From: Chryseolinea lacunae
GTDB lineage: Bacteria; Bacteroidota; Bacteroidia; Cytophagales; Cyclobacteriaceae
Length of the DNA: 64,000 nt
Reading direction: 5' to 3'
NCBI RefSeq assembly: GCF_016735595.1
Contig: NZ_JAERRB010000001.1
Location: forward strand, 620,001-684,000
How positions within the stretch are numbered: the first letter of the stretch is position 1; every line of letters starts with the position of its first letter. A model generated the notes under the pieces. That model did no database searches. It was not told the DNA's origin and saw nothing but the letters and a program-made list of their open reading frames with translations. A program made the position numbers and the translations under genes. Of the stretch, positions 22,701 to 30,997 are shown in pieces.

Positions 22701-25700
22701 TCAATCGGCCAATGTCATAAAGGCCGGAAAAGCAATGCGTTCATTCTTGTAGAAGATCGACACCGTGGCATCTTTCACACCGCGTTCAATCACTTGTTTC
22801 CGGATTGCTTCGGCAGCGTTCAGTGTGGGGAAGCCGGCCAGGTAATAGTAGGTGATGCCGTTTTCCTGTTTCATTTCTACAGCACCCAGGTCTTTCAATT
22901 CGTCGAACGTGAGGGCGTTGTTGAAACGGTATGCGCCAATGCTGAGTTTAAAAACCAGGTCGGTTGCTTGTTTGTCGCCATAGCGATCGAGCAGGTCGGC
23001 ATAGCGGCGCTGCTCACGCTTTTGTTTGCCACGAGCAACCGGGGCAGTATCTTCCGAAGACCGGGCCGTGTGCCCGAACAGCAATTCGGCGCGACGGTTT
23101 TGCTGATGTTGTGCTTCCGTGCAGTCGCCCGTTTCGCAAGGCACCACAGGCCGCGATTCGCCATAGGCGTTTACTTCCAACTGACGTGCGTTCACGTTTT
23201 GTTTCTCCAGATATGACACCACGTTTTTGCCACGCTTTTTGGAAAGGTTGACATTGTAGTTTGCACCCCCACGATCGTCGGCGTGTGCATCGATGGCCAA
23301 CACCAACGATGGATCGCGAAGCAGCAACGTTTTCACTTTGTCGAGTTCGGCCTTGTCGAGTTCGTCGAGCGTGGCATTGTTGAAATCAAAGTACAGGGTT
23401 TGGATGGCCATGGTGTGATCGGTGTCCAAACCTTTGGCGCGCAGGTACGGTTGCGGATTGTCCTTAAGTTGCGCCAGTGTTCCACTGCCCAGGTTCTTTC
23501 GCTCAATTCCGTTTTGATAATACAGCGCACCGTTTTCCTCCACAATCTCCCCATGGCCCGAGCCCGACGTGATGTAGAACTTCGGTGTGGCCGACGACTC
23601 ATTCAAAATAACCAGCGTTGATGTGGTGTTGGCATTGGGATGTGTCGACATCAGCTGCACCTTCAGGGTGGTGAGTGCTGTGGCATTGGCCTCTATCACC
23701 ACCTCTCGTGTCTCTGCTGTGAAATCAGAGGCTTCGAGCGCAACCTTGTAAGTATGACCTTTCTCGCCAACAAAAGCGAACACACCATCGTGCACTTGCG
23801 CGGTTGTCACATTTCCGTTAGCCTTATCCGTAGCCTTCACGGTGGCGTTCGGAATCGCTTTGCCGTGCTCATCGGTTATCCTGCCCGCTATCGGCACTGC
23901 CTTGGCGGGGTCGTTGTTTGCAGGAACAGGATGGACGACAGACGTTTTTTCCATGCCTTTCTCCACCGTGCCGGAATGCATGCCGGTGTAGCCGTTCTTG
24001 TCGGCAATCAAAACATACGAGGTGCCTTCGGGTAATGAAAAATCTACCAGGCCTTCGGCGTTGGCTGTCAGGTCCTGATCGGCCTCCACGAAGCTGATAA
24101 TTTTTACGTTGGCTGCTCCCAATGGCGTTTGGTCGGCAGCTTTGAAAATCCGCGCAGCCAATAGAACCGCTGGAGGTGCCTGTACTTTATTTTTGTTGAT
24201 GGTCAGAATTACCTTCTGAACGTCGGTTGTTTTCTCGGGCACAGCAACCTCCAGGGGTTGCGACTGGTGGTCTTCATGCGTGATGGCCACGCTGTACAAT
24301 TTTCCTTTCTCACCAAAGAATGTCACCACCCCATCTTTCACCTGGCCGTCTATTTTTTTACCCGAGCCGCGTTCGGTAATCACCACGCGGGCGGCACTCA
24401 CCACTTCGCCATAATCGTTCACCACTTGCGCTACCACAGGCACAGACTTCGCAGGGTCGCGATGCGCAGGGATGGGATGGACGACTTTTGATTTATCTGT
24501 TCCTTCTTCGGCGAAGCCGGAATGCATGCCGGTGTAGCCATCCTTATCGGCGATCACCACATACGACGCTTCTTCGGGCAGCGTAAATTCCACCACGCCT
24601 TCTGCATTCGCAGTCAGGTCAAGGTCAGGTTCTTCAAAGCTGATCACCTTCACCTGCGCGCCGGCCAACACCGTTTGATCGTCGGCTTTGAACACACGTG
24701 CCGCCATGGCAAACATCGTCACCGGCTTGCGCTCCAGATCGATGGCCACTTTTTCGATGGACCTGGTTGTGTCGGACAAGACAATTGTTGTCTCGCTATC
24801 CTGGAAATTTTTATGGTTCACGCTAACGCCGTATGTCTTTCCTTTCTCACCCAAAAACGTGACCAGGCCATCTTTCACATCCACAGGCATTCGCTCGCCC
24901 GATGCATTTTCTGTCACGACCACTTTTGTATTGTCGATCACCTCCCCTTTGTTGTCTGTTACGAGTACCATCACCGGCATCGTGTTTTGCGCATCGCCCC
25001 GCATCGGAATGGGATGTACAATAAATTTTTTGTCGGCATCAGGCTCGGCCATGCCGGAATACATTCCCGACAAACCTTCTGCGTCTGCGATGGCCATAAA
25101 TGCCGTGCCGTTTGGTAACGAGAAATCTATTCGCCCTTGGTCGTCCGTTGTCAGCTCCAGGTCAGGATCGGAAAAGGTGATGATCTTCACAGCAGCACGG
25201 GGCATGGACTGGTTGCTGTCTTGTTTGAAAACATGAGCAGCAAGTTGTATGGTGGTGAGTGATTCTTTCAACGTCATGGTCCACGTCTTCGCGCCGGTTT
25301 CGTTGGTCGCCACCGTCAAGTCGTGCGTGGTGGTGTCGCCATTGTCGTTTTCAATTTCAACGGTGTAGGCATGCCCTCTCTCGCCGAGAAAACTCACCAC
25401 GGGTTTGTCGGTGGACTGAGGATACATTTTGCCCGTTGTTTTGTCGCGTACGATAATTTTCGAAGCGGTCTGCGAAACTCCGGTCGCGTCTTTTATGATG
25501 CCGACGCAGGCAATGCGATTGGTGTCGCCATAGACGGGTATCTGATGCGTTGTGTGCGCGCGGTCTTCGGCGGTGATGCTAAAGGCCGACGTCATGCCGG
25601 TCTTGCCGTCTTTTGTGCCGATGAGAATAAAGGTGGATTCGTCGGGCAATTCGAAGGGTATCATTCCGGCCTCATCCGAAGTCAGCGTGCGGTCGTCGCC

Positions 25701-27047
25701 ATCCGAAGAGATCAGTTGAACTTTTGCGCCAGCCAGCACGGTGCGGCTTTCGCCGTCGTAGATGTGGGCCAGAAGCTGAATGGGCAACGGCCGTTTTTTC
25801 AAGGTATATAAATCGTCGTTGCCGCTTCGGGATGATGAAAAATAGCCCGACTTGCCATCGGGTGTCATGATCAGTGAAAAATCGTCGGCGGTCGAGTTCA
25901 GGGGATACCCTGCATTCACTGCCCGAGCAAAACCATTCACGGTCACAACACTTTTGAAAATGTCCAGTCCACCCAAGCCACCGTGGCCGTTGGATGCAAA
26001 ATACAACTGGTTGTTCACGAGGAAAGGAAACGCTTCGTTGCCCGGTGTGTTAATGCCCGGACCAAGGTTGTAAGGTTTACCCCACACGCCGTTGGTACGC
26101 ACCACACGATAGAGGTCAGTGCCGCCATAGCCGCCCGGTTTGTCGGATGTGAAATACAAAATGTTGCCGTCTTCCGAAATGGCCGGATGTGCCATGGACG
26201 ATGACGGCTCGTTGAATGGAAGTTTGGTCAACAACCATTTGCCATCAACCGGGTTCCGCGTTGCTTCATACAAGGAAAGATTCCACAGCCACATGTCCTT
26301 CGCACCCGAAGCCACCACGGGCTCGTTCCGGGTCAGGATCATTTTATCATAACCACCAAAAAAGGTAGCGGGCCCGTCGTGAAATCGCGTGTCTAGAGAC
26401 TTGTCAAACAACACGGGCTTTTGAAAAACCTGGTCGTCTGATTTCGGGCTGTAGAACAGCTTGAGGTAGCTGCTGTTGTCCCAATGGTATTTTTGCCTCG
26501 ACGAACTTTGCTCTTGCGCTGAAGAAAACACAAGGCCATCCTTATAGAACGCCGGACCAAAGTCGGACGCCGGCGAATTGATGATTAGCGGCTTCACTTC
26601 CGACGCGATAGAATCCTGATAGTATTGATGAACGTGACCAAGGTCGTTCAACAGCTTCGAGGCATATTGCGCATCGGGATACTTCTGGAGCAACGCTTTC
26701 AATTGTTGTTCGGCGGCTTCCCGCTTGCCTTTCATCAACAGGGCTTGCACGTAATCATAAGCATCTTCCGGACTGAAGGCAGCTTTCTGTGCGGCGGCCT
26801 TCTCAAACCAGCCCTCCGCTTCCTGCGCGTTGTTCATTTTGAAATAGCTGCGCGCCATGTGAAGCTGGATGTCGCCGGTGCGGTCCGAATTTTTCAACGC
26901 CCGCTCATAGTAGCGAACGGCTTGAAAATAGTTGTGATAGCGAAAGAGTGAATCGGCGAGTTTGTAGTATGCCCTGCTGCTTTGGTTCTGTGCAAACACA
27001 GAGACCGAAAGCATGAAAAAAAAGAGCGAAAAAAGTATGCGTTTCAT
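22701..27047 (-). CDS. PorE-like multidomain OmpA-family protein: TPR, PD40, four tandem repeats, OmpA, SPOR-like
   Basis: 1448 residues, exported (signal peptide ending VFAQ near 20). In order: TPR-like helices (about 22-135), PD40/WD40-like propeller strands (about 170-420; YFTSDKPGGYGGTDLY, YFASNGHGGLGGLDIF), four tandem repeats of about 180 residues (starts near 427, 605, 782 and 962), each beginning with a carboxypeptidase-regulatory-like unit (xVFKxDDQ...LTANAEG), then an OmpA peptidoglycan-binding domain (about 1212-1325: LYFDFNNATL, HADDRGG, NRRAELLF), and a C-terminal SPOR-like segment (about 1355-1448). The TPR/propeller/CRD/OmpA order is that of PorE, which anchors type IX secretion/gliding complexes to peptidoglycan. 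It directly follows a PorP/SprF gene (5-bp gap). The repeats and the SPOR-like tail are beyond the basic PorE plan. Confidence 0.88.
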   Translation of the reverse strand: MKRILFSLFFFMLSVSVFAQNQSSRAYYKLADSLFRYHNYFQAVRYYERALKNSDRTGDIQLHMARSYFKMNNAQEAEGWFEKAAAQKAAFSPEDAYDYVQALLMKGKREAAEQQLKALLQKYPDAQYASKLLNDLGHVHQYYQDSIASEVKPLIINSPASDFGPAFYKDGLVFSSAQEQSSSRQKYHWDNSSYLKLFYSPKSDDQVFQKPVLFDKSLDTRFHDGPATFFGGYDKMILTRNEPVVASGAKDMWLWNLSLYEATRNPVDGKWLLTKLPFNEPSSSMAHPAISEDGNILYFTSDKPGGYGGTDLYRVVRTNGVWGKPYNLGPGINTPGNEAFPFLVNNQLYFASNGHGGLGGLDIFKSVVTVNGFARAVNAGYPLNSTADDFSLIMTPDGKSGYFSSSRSGNDDLYTLKKRPLPIQLLAHIYDGESRTVLAGAKVQLISSDGDDRTLTSDEAGMIPFELPDESTFILIGTKDGKTGMTSAFSITAEDRAHTTHQIPVYGDTNRIACVGIIKDATGVSQTASKIIVRDKTTGKMYPQSTDKPVVSFLGERGHAYTVEIENDNGDTTTHDLTVATNETGAKTWTMTLKESLTTIQLAAHVFKQDSNQSMPRAAVKIITFSDPDLELTTDDQGRIDFSLPNGTAFMAIADAEGLSGMYSGMAEPDADKKFIVHPIPMRGDAQNTMPVMVLVTDNKGEVIDNTKVVVTENASGERMPVDVKDGLVTFLGEKGKTYGVSVNHKNFQDSETTIVLSDTTRSIEKVAIDLERKPVTMFAMAARVFKADDQTVLAGAQVKVISFEEPDLDLTANAEGVVEFTLPEEASYVVIADKDGYTGMHSGFAEEGTDKSKVVHPIPAHRDPAKSVPVVAQVVNDYGEVVSAARVVITERGSGKKIDGQVKDGVVTFFGEKGKLYSVAITHEDHQSQPLEVAVPEKTTDVQKVILTINKNKVQAPPAVLLAARIFKAADQTPLGAANVKIISFVEADQDLTANAEGLVDFSLPEGTSYVLIADKNGYTGMHSGTVEKGMEKTSVVHPVPANNDPAKAVPIAGRITDEHGKAIPNATVKATDKANGNVTTAQVHDGVFAFVGEKGHTYKVALEASDFTAETREVVIEANATALTTLKVQLMSTHPNANTTSTLVILNESSATPKFYITSGSGHGEIVEENGALYYQNGIERKNLGSGTLAQLKDNPQPYLRAKGLDTDHTMAIQTLYFDFNNATLDELDKAELDKVKTLLLRDPSLVLAIDAHADDRGGANYNVNLSKKRGKNVVSYLEKQNVNARQLEVNAYGESRPVVPCETGDCTEAQHQQNRRAELLFGHTARSSEDTAPVARGKQKREQRRYADLLDRYGDKQATDLVFKLSIGAYRFNNALTFDELKDLGAVEMKQENGITYYYLAGFPTLNAAEAIRKQVIERGVKDATVSIFYKNERIAFPAFMTLAD

Positions 27048-27052
27048 ACGGG

Positions 27053-28087
27053 TTAAAAATAGCGGGGAGAAAGTACCATGTTTTTTGTACGCTTCACACG
27101 ATACGTCACCACCACTTCATGCGTACCCGACTGCAATGCCGCGAGGCTGCTGGTGGGATATCCATACGAATAGCCCATGCTCAATTGATCGTTCACATTC
27201 CACTGCAACAAGCCGTCGATCGAATCCTGCATGCGATACGACACCCCAACCCAAACCACATCCTGCACCAGTAGGTTGGCGTTCAGATCGTATTGAAACG
27301 GTCCGTTCTCAACCCACTTCAGCAAAACATTGGGCTTGAACTTCAGGGAAGGACTGAGATCAAACACGCGGCCCGCGGTTAAAAAATAGTGGCGTTGTTG
27401 CGTCGCCTTCACCAAAGGGTCCTGGTTGTTCCATTTGTTATCGATCAACGTCGGCAGGGAAAGACCAACGTAAGTTCGCTTACTATAGTAATAAACGCCA
27501 ATGCCAAGATTGGGCAAGACGCGACTGCTGGTGGCTGCGAAGGCGGGATCGACCTGACCGTTTTGTGTCACCACCTCCAGGTCGTTTAGCTTGGCAGTAT
27601 AATAGGTCATGCCCACTTGTCCACCAACGGAGAGCCTGGCGTTTTCCGATACGGGAATGCGATACGCATACGTGCCATACATCATGTATTGATGCGTCAC
27701 CCCTACCATGTCGTGCGTGGCCACAACGCCGGCGGCCGAACGGCTGAACTTGATGGGCGAGTGCATGGAAAAGATCTGGGTTTGGGGTGCTCCCTTAATG
27801 CCTGTCCACTGTCGGCGCAGGGCCGCCGTGAGCGTGATCGACTCGTGACTTCCCGTGTAGGCCGGATTGATCACCAGGCCATTAAACATGTATTGTGTAT
27901 ACAAGGGGTGTTGCTGTGCGAAACCTTCGTGAGCGGACAGCGATGCAACGCATAGCAAGGTCCCGACAAAAAAGCGTGTGGCTGATCTTACCGGTACCCG
28001 CACAAGTGCAGGCTTGGGATGGAGCAACCGTAGTCCAGACGCCTGAAGAAGCTTCAGAATGAGGGTTAGGGGTTTTACAGGTTTCAT
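27053..28087 (-). CDS. PorP/SprF-family outer-membrane protein (type IX secretion)
   Basis: 344 residues from ATG 28087 (MKPVKPLTLILKL); the frame runs on to 28138 without adding a recognisable N-terminus. An unusually long basic N-region precedes the hydrophobic core of the signal peptide (about 35-58, ending GFAQQ). The mature start QHPLYTQYMFNGLVINPAYTGS is the family hallmark, followed by alternating beta-strands of a 14-strand-type barrel. PorP/SprF proteins sit in the outer membrane and help export or attach type IX cargo such as SprB-like adhesins. Immediately upstream of the PorE-like gene (5 bp between), so the two form one unit. No adhesin gene is adjacent. Confidence 0.9.
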   Translation of the reverse strand: MKPVKPLTLILKLLQASGLRLLHPKPALVRVPVRSATRFFVGTLLCVASLSAHEGFAQQHPLYTQYMFNGLVINPAYTGSHESITLTAALRRQWTGIKGAPQTQIFSMHSPIKFSRSAAGVVATHDMVGVTHQYMMYGTYAYRIPVSENARLSVGGQVGMTYYTAKLNDLEVVTQNGQVDPAFAATSSRVLPNLGIGVYYYSKRTYVGLSLPTLIDNKWNNQDPLVKATQQRHYFLTAGRVFDLSPSLKFKPNVLLKWVENGPFQYDLNANLLVQDVVWVGVSYRMQDSIDGLLQWNVNDQLSMGYSYGYPTSSLAALQSGTHEVVVTYRVKRTKNMVLSPRYF

Positions 28088-28240
28088 ACTTTTAAACCAT
28101 GGGGGTGGTCTGCCTTCTACATCCAATGGATGTACCAAAAGAACTGTGCCGGCCTAAAGCGTGAAAAATGAGATGATTAAGAGGATTTTGGCGAGATCCT
28201 AAAAGGGATGCGACACATAGATTTTACAATTTTGGGAAAA

Positions 28241-28282
28241 TAAAAAAGGATTGTCCTGAAATTGGATCAATCTTTTCTTTTG
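28241..28282 (-). terminator. Weak terminator candidate downstream of the amylase gene
   Basis: Imperfect stem GATTG/CAATC (28249-28253 with 28268-28272) extended by inner CC/GG pairs. On the minus strand it is followed by CTTTTTT. It lies about 100 bp after the GH13 stop and before porP. Confidence 0.35.
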
Positions 28283-28381
28283 TGATGGCATCAAACCTGA
28301 AGGCCCCTTCGCCTTCTGTCTTCAGCGCAACACGACTCAATTCCGGCTAACCCTTTGCCCGGAAAGGTGTTGCCGAAGTCA

Positions 28382-29752
28382 TTAGTTCTTCTTTAAAATC
28401 CGGTACTCATAACCACCCAGCACCACGTTCGTGGAAAGCGAAACGGCGGATCCATCGATCGCGCTGGTCCAGGTTGAGTTTTGAAGGCTGGCATCCAGGA
28501 TGATTTCCTGTTCGTCGGCCCGAACGTTCACCAGCACCAGGTATTCATCGGCGCCGCTCACGCGTTTGAAGGCGGCGATGTTGTCGCTGTTAAAGTATTG
28601 CAGCGAGCCGGTGGTGAAAGCCGTTGTGCTGTTGTAGATGGCGAATAGCTTTTCGTATGCCGCTTGCATGTCGGTGTTTTTTGTCCAGTCGATGGGTTGG
28701 CGGGTGAAGAACGGGAGGTTCTCCGCCTGTCCCACTTCCTGGCTTCCATAAAGCAGCGGCACGGCGCTGGTCAGCACCGTCACCACAGATGCTGACAGTG
28801 CGCCTTTCACGCCGCCAAACAGTGCGACGGGTGTGCCGTCGTATGCCGATTGGTCGTGGTTGGTGGTGTAGCGCAATTTACGTGCGCCGCCCGGGATGCT
28901 GCTGTATTCTGCAAGGTGTGTGCTAAAGATGGAGCCCGCCGGTTTGTTTTCTGCATAGACCTGTTTCAGGTTGTTGTAAAAATCCCAAGCATAGTTCATT
29001 TGAAATCCGGAGGTGAAGTTGTCGGCCTTGCCGCCTTCGGCCAACAGAATCAGGTTGCGGCCGGGAATGGCTTTGAGTTCATCCAAAGCCTGCTTCCAGA
29101 AATCGGCAGGCACAAAGTCTACGGCGTCGCAGCGAAAGCCGTCCACGTTCGCTTCGAGCACCCAATATTTCATGGCAGCGATCATCGCCTTGCGCATGTC
29201 GGCGTTGTTGAAATTCAGTTCGGCCACATCCTGCCAGTTGGTTCCGGGTGGAATGATAATGTTGCCGGACGCATCCTGTGTGTACCACGATTTGTTTTTT
29301 ATCCACACATTGTCCCAAGCGGTGTGATTGGCCACCCAGTCGAGAATGACGGCCATGTTTTTGTCGTGCGCTTTCTGCACCAGCTCCCGCAGTTTTTCCA
29401 GGGTACCAAACTCGGGGTTCACTTCGCGATAGTTCTGCACCGCATAGAGCGACCCAAGCCCGCCCGCCGATTTTTCTTTCCCGACGGGATGGATCGGCAT
29501 GAGCCAAATGGTGTTCACGCCCAGGGCCTTGATGTTGTCCAGGCGGTCGATGATGCCCTGAAGATTTCCCACCGTACTAAAGGCGCGCGGATTCACTTCA
29601 TACATCACCACGTTTTGCGTAGCCGGCACATTTGAAAACGGAACGCCATATTGTTTTGGAGCATCGTCGACCGGGGGTGTTACCGGTGTGGGATCGGTCT
29701 TATCCGTGCTGCACGAAAACATCATGAACACGATCGCAGTAAGCTTCTTCAT
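28382..29752 (-). CDS. Lipoprotein alpha-amylase, GH13 (SusG-like)
   Basis: 456 residues from ATG 29752. Lipobox MFSC (Cys14) predicts an outer-membrane, probably surface-exposed lipoprotein. All four GH13 regions are present: I, DWVANH (138-143); II, GFRCDA with nucleophile Asp209; III, LLAEG with acid/base Glu239; IV, TNHD with Asp300. It is short for SusG (no extra CBM58). It should cut alpha-1,4-glucans into oligosaccharides for the SusCD complex. Last gene of the susR-susC-susD-susE-GH13 set, 176 bp behind susE, with a strong hairpin in that gap. Confidence 0.93.
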   Translation of the reverse strand: MKKLTAIVFMMFSCSTDKTDPTPVTPPVDDAPKQYGVPFSNVPATQNVVMYEVNPRAFSTVGNLQGIIDRLDNIKALGVNTIWLMPIHPVGKEKSAGGLGSLYAVQNYREVNPEFGTLEKLRELVQKAHDKNMAVILDWVANHTAWDNVWIKNKSWYTQDASGNIIIPPGTNWQDVAELNFNNADMRKAMIAAMKYWVLEANVDGFRCDAVDFVPADFWKQALDELKAIPGRNLILLAEGGKADNFTSGFQMNYAWDFYNNLKQVYAENKPAGSIFSTHLAEYSSIPGGARKLRYTTNHDQSAYDGTPVALFGGVKGALSASVVTVLTSAVPLLYGSQEVGQAENLPFFTRQPIDWTKNTDMQAAYEKLFAIYNSTTAFTTGSLQYFNSDNIAAFKRVSGADEYLVLVNVRADEQEIILDASLQNSTWTSAIDGSAVSLSTNVVLGGYEYRILKKN

Positions 29753-29880
29753 CGGTATTAAAACAGAAAGGTAGTTAAGCATTTGGTAAAGACGTTATAA
29801 CGACTGCCTGCATGAATGCTCCGATTGTTCTCGCGAACATTTTCTTTCTCAAGCATCATGCACCATTCGTTTTATTAAAC

Positions 29881-29920
29881 CTTCGGAATGTCGCGTGTTG
29901 TCATGGCGACATTCCGGAAG
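29881..29920 (-). promoter_or_regulatory. Strong intercistronic hairpin between susE and GH13
   Basis: Perfect 11-bp stem CGGAATGTCGC/GCGACATTCCG (29884-29894 with 29906-29916), 11-nt loop, plus three more outer pairs across a one-base bulge. It begins 9 bp after the susE stop. No U-tract follows on the minus strand, so an mRNA-stabilising or attenuating role is more likely than simple termination. Confidence 0.6.
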
Positions 29921-29928
29921 GCATTGGA

Positions 29929-30987
29929 TTAATTTTTCTTCACAGTATAGGAATACAGGTAAGGCGACTTCGATCTGCTTAGGTCGAGTGTTACTGTATA
30001 GTTTCCATCTTCGGGAATGGTGATGGCGTCGTCGGTAGCGGTAAGGGTTCCTTTCAGGTCGCTGCTGTTGGTTGGCCCATAATTGATGGCCCAGCCATCG
30101 TTCGCTCTGAATTTCAAGGCACCCTTCACCAGGTTCACCGTCTTCGACCATGTGCCTTTCACCTGATCGAATGTCATCGCTGTCGACGTTGTCCATTCGC
30201 CGGGTGTGGCCGTGCCGATCAAACCCCATGTGGTGATGCGACCAATCTGGTAGGTAAGCTTGTCTGTGTCTACTCTGAACTTGTAGTAACCCGACTCCGG
30301 AAGCGACAAGCCATCGGCCTTGCCATCGGTGGTGAGGACGCCGGTTGTTTTTGAATCGCCATAGTTGATGTGGTCCCAATCGGGAGCCGATGTGAACTTG
30401 AATGCAGTGCCGCTGGCGATGTAGACATACCCTTCAAAAATGGTTTCGCTCACAGCCAGAATCACGGGTGCGTTCGCGGGGTTCCAACCCTGGTATCCGC
30501 CCGGTAGCCATAGCGTGGCGGGTTTGTCTGCTTCAATCGGTTTCCAGGGCGTTACGGTGATCTTCACCACATTTGATACTGTGGGAAATTTGGTATTCAC
30601 CGAAGCGCGCACGCGCAGCTCAAGCGCCGAAGCCACATTGGGTGTCACCTTCAATTGCTCCAGCAATTTTGTATTGAGGTCGCCCAGCGTGGTGCCCAGC
30701 GACTTGCCCGCCGTGCTTCCCAACGTTACCGGACTGGTGAAGGACCGTCCAACCGAATCCAATTCCAGCACATACGTCACTTCCGTGCTCACACCATACT
30801 CAGCCCCGCTCCAATCGAACTTGAGCATCTCGCCCGTAGTCTCTTCTGTGATCGTCTTGGTGAATCCATTGGCCTGACTGGTGATTTGTGGCGCCACCGC
30901 CTCAGGACTCAACACGGCTTTTGTTTCCTCTTTCTCGCATCCTACCAGCAGCAGAAGTGCAAAACATGCTATTGATAATTTTTTCAT
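29929..30987 (-). CDS. susE: SusE-like surface starch-binding lipoprotein
   Basis: 352 residues. Signal peptide with lipobox LVGC (Cys17) directly followed by charged EKEE. The N-terminal SusE domain (about 25-150: an Ig-like fold with VTYVLELDSVGRSF and a TVTPW end) is followed by two SusE/SusF-type starch-binding modules, at about 155-250 (TLWLPGGYQGWNP, YKFRVDTDKLTY) and about 253-350 (WGLIGTATPGEW, FRANDGWAINYGP). It binds glucans at the cell surface without catalysis. Starts 10 bp after susD, in the susC-susD-susE-GH13 order typical of starch Sus loci. No separate susF is present. Confidence 0.9.
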   Translation of the reverse strand: MKKLSIACFALLLLVGCEKEETKAVLSPEAVAPQITSQANGFTKTITEETTGEMLKFDWSGAEYGVSTEVTYVLELDSVGRSFTSPVTLGSTAGKSLGTTLGDLNTKLLEQLKVTPNVASALELRVRASVNTKFPTVSNVVKITVTPWKPIEADKPATLWLPGGYQGWNPANAPVILAVSETIFEGYVYIASGTAFKFTSAPDWDHINYGDSKTTGVLTTDGKADGLSLPESGYYKFRVDTDKLTYQIGRITTWGLIGTATPGEWTTSTAMTFDQVKGTWSKTVNLVKGALKFRANDGWAINYGPTNSSDLKGTLTATDDAITIPEDGNYTVTLDLSRSKSPYLYSYTVKKN

Positions 30988-30997
30988 GTCGTTCAGG

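Noticed and set aside
23950-25100. Near-identical DNA segments spaced by about 540 bp, considered as a mobile or CRISPR-like repeat
   Set aside because: They are the coding sequence of in-frame tandem protein repeats (period of about 180 codons) in the PorE-like gene.
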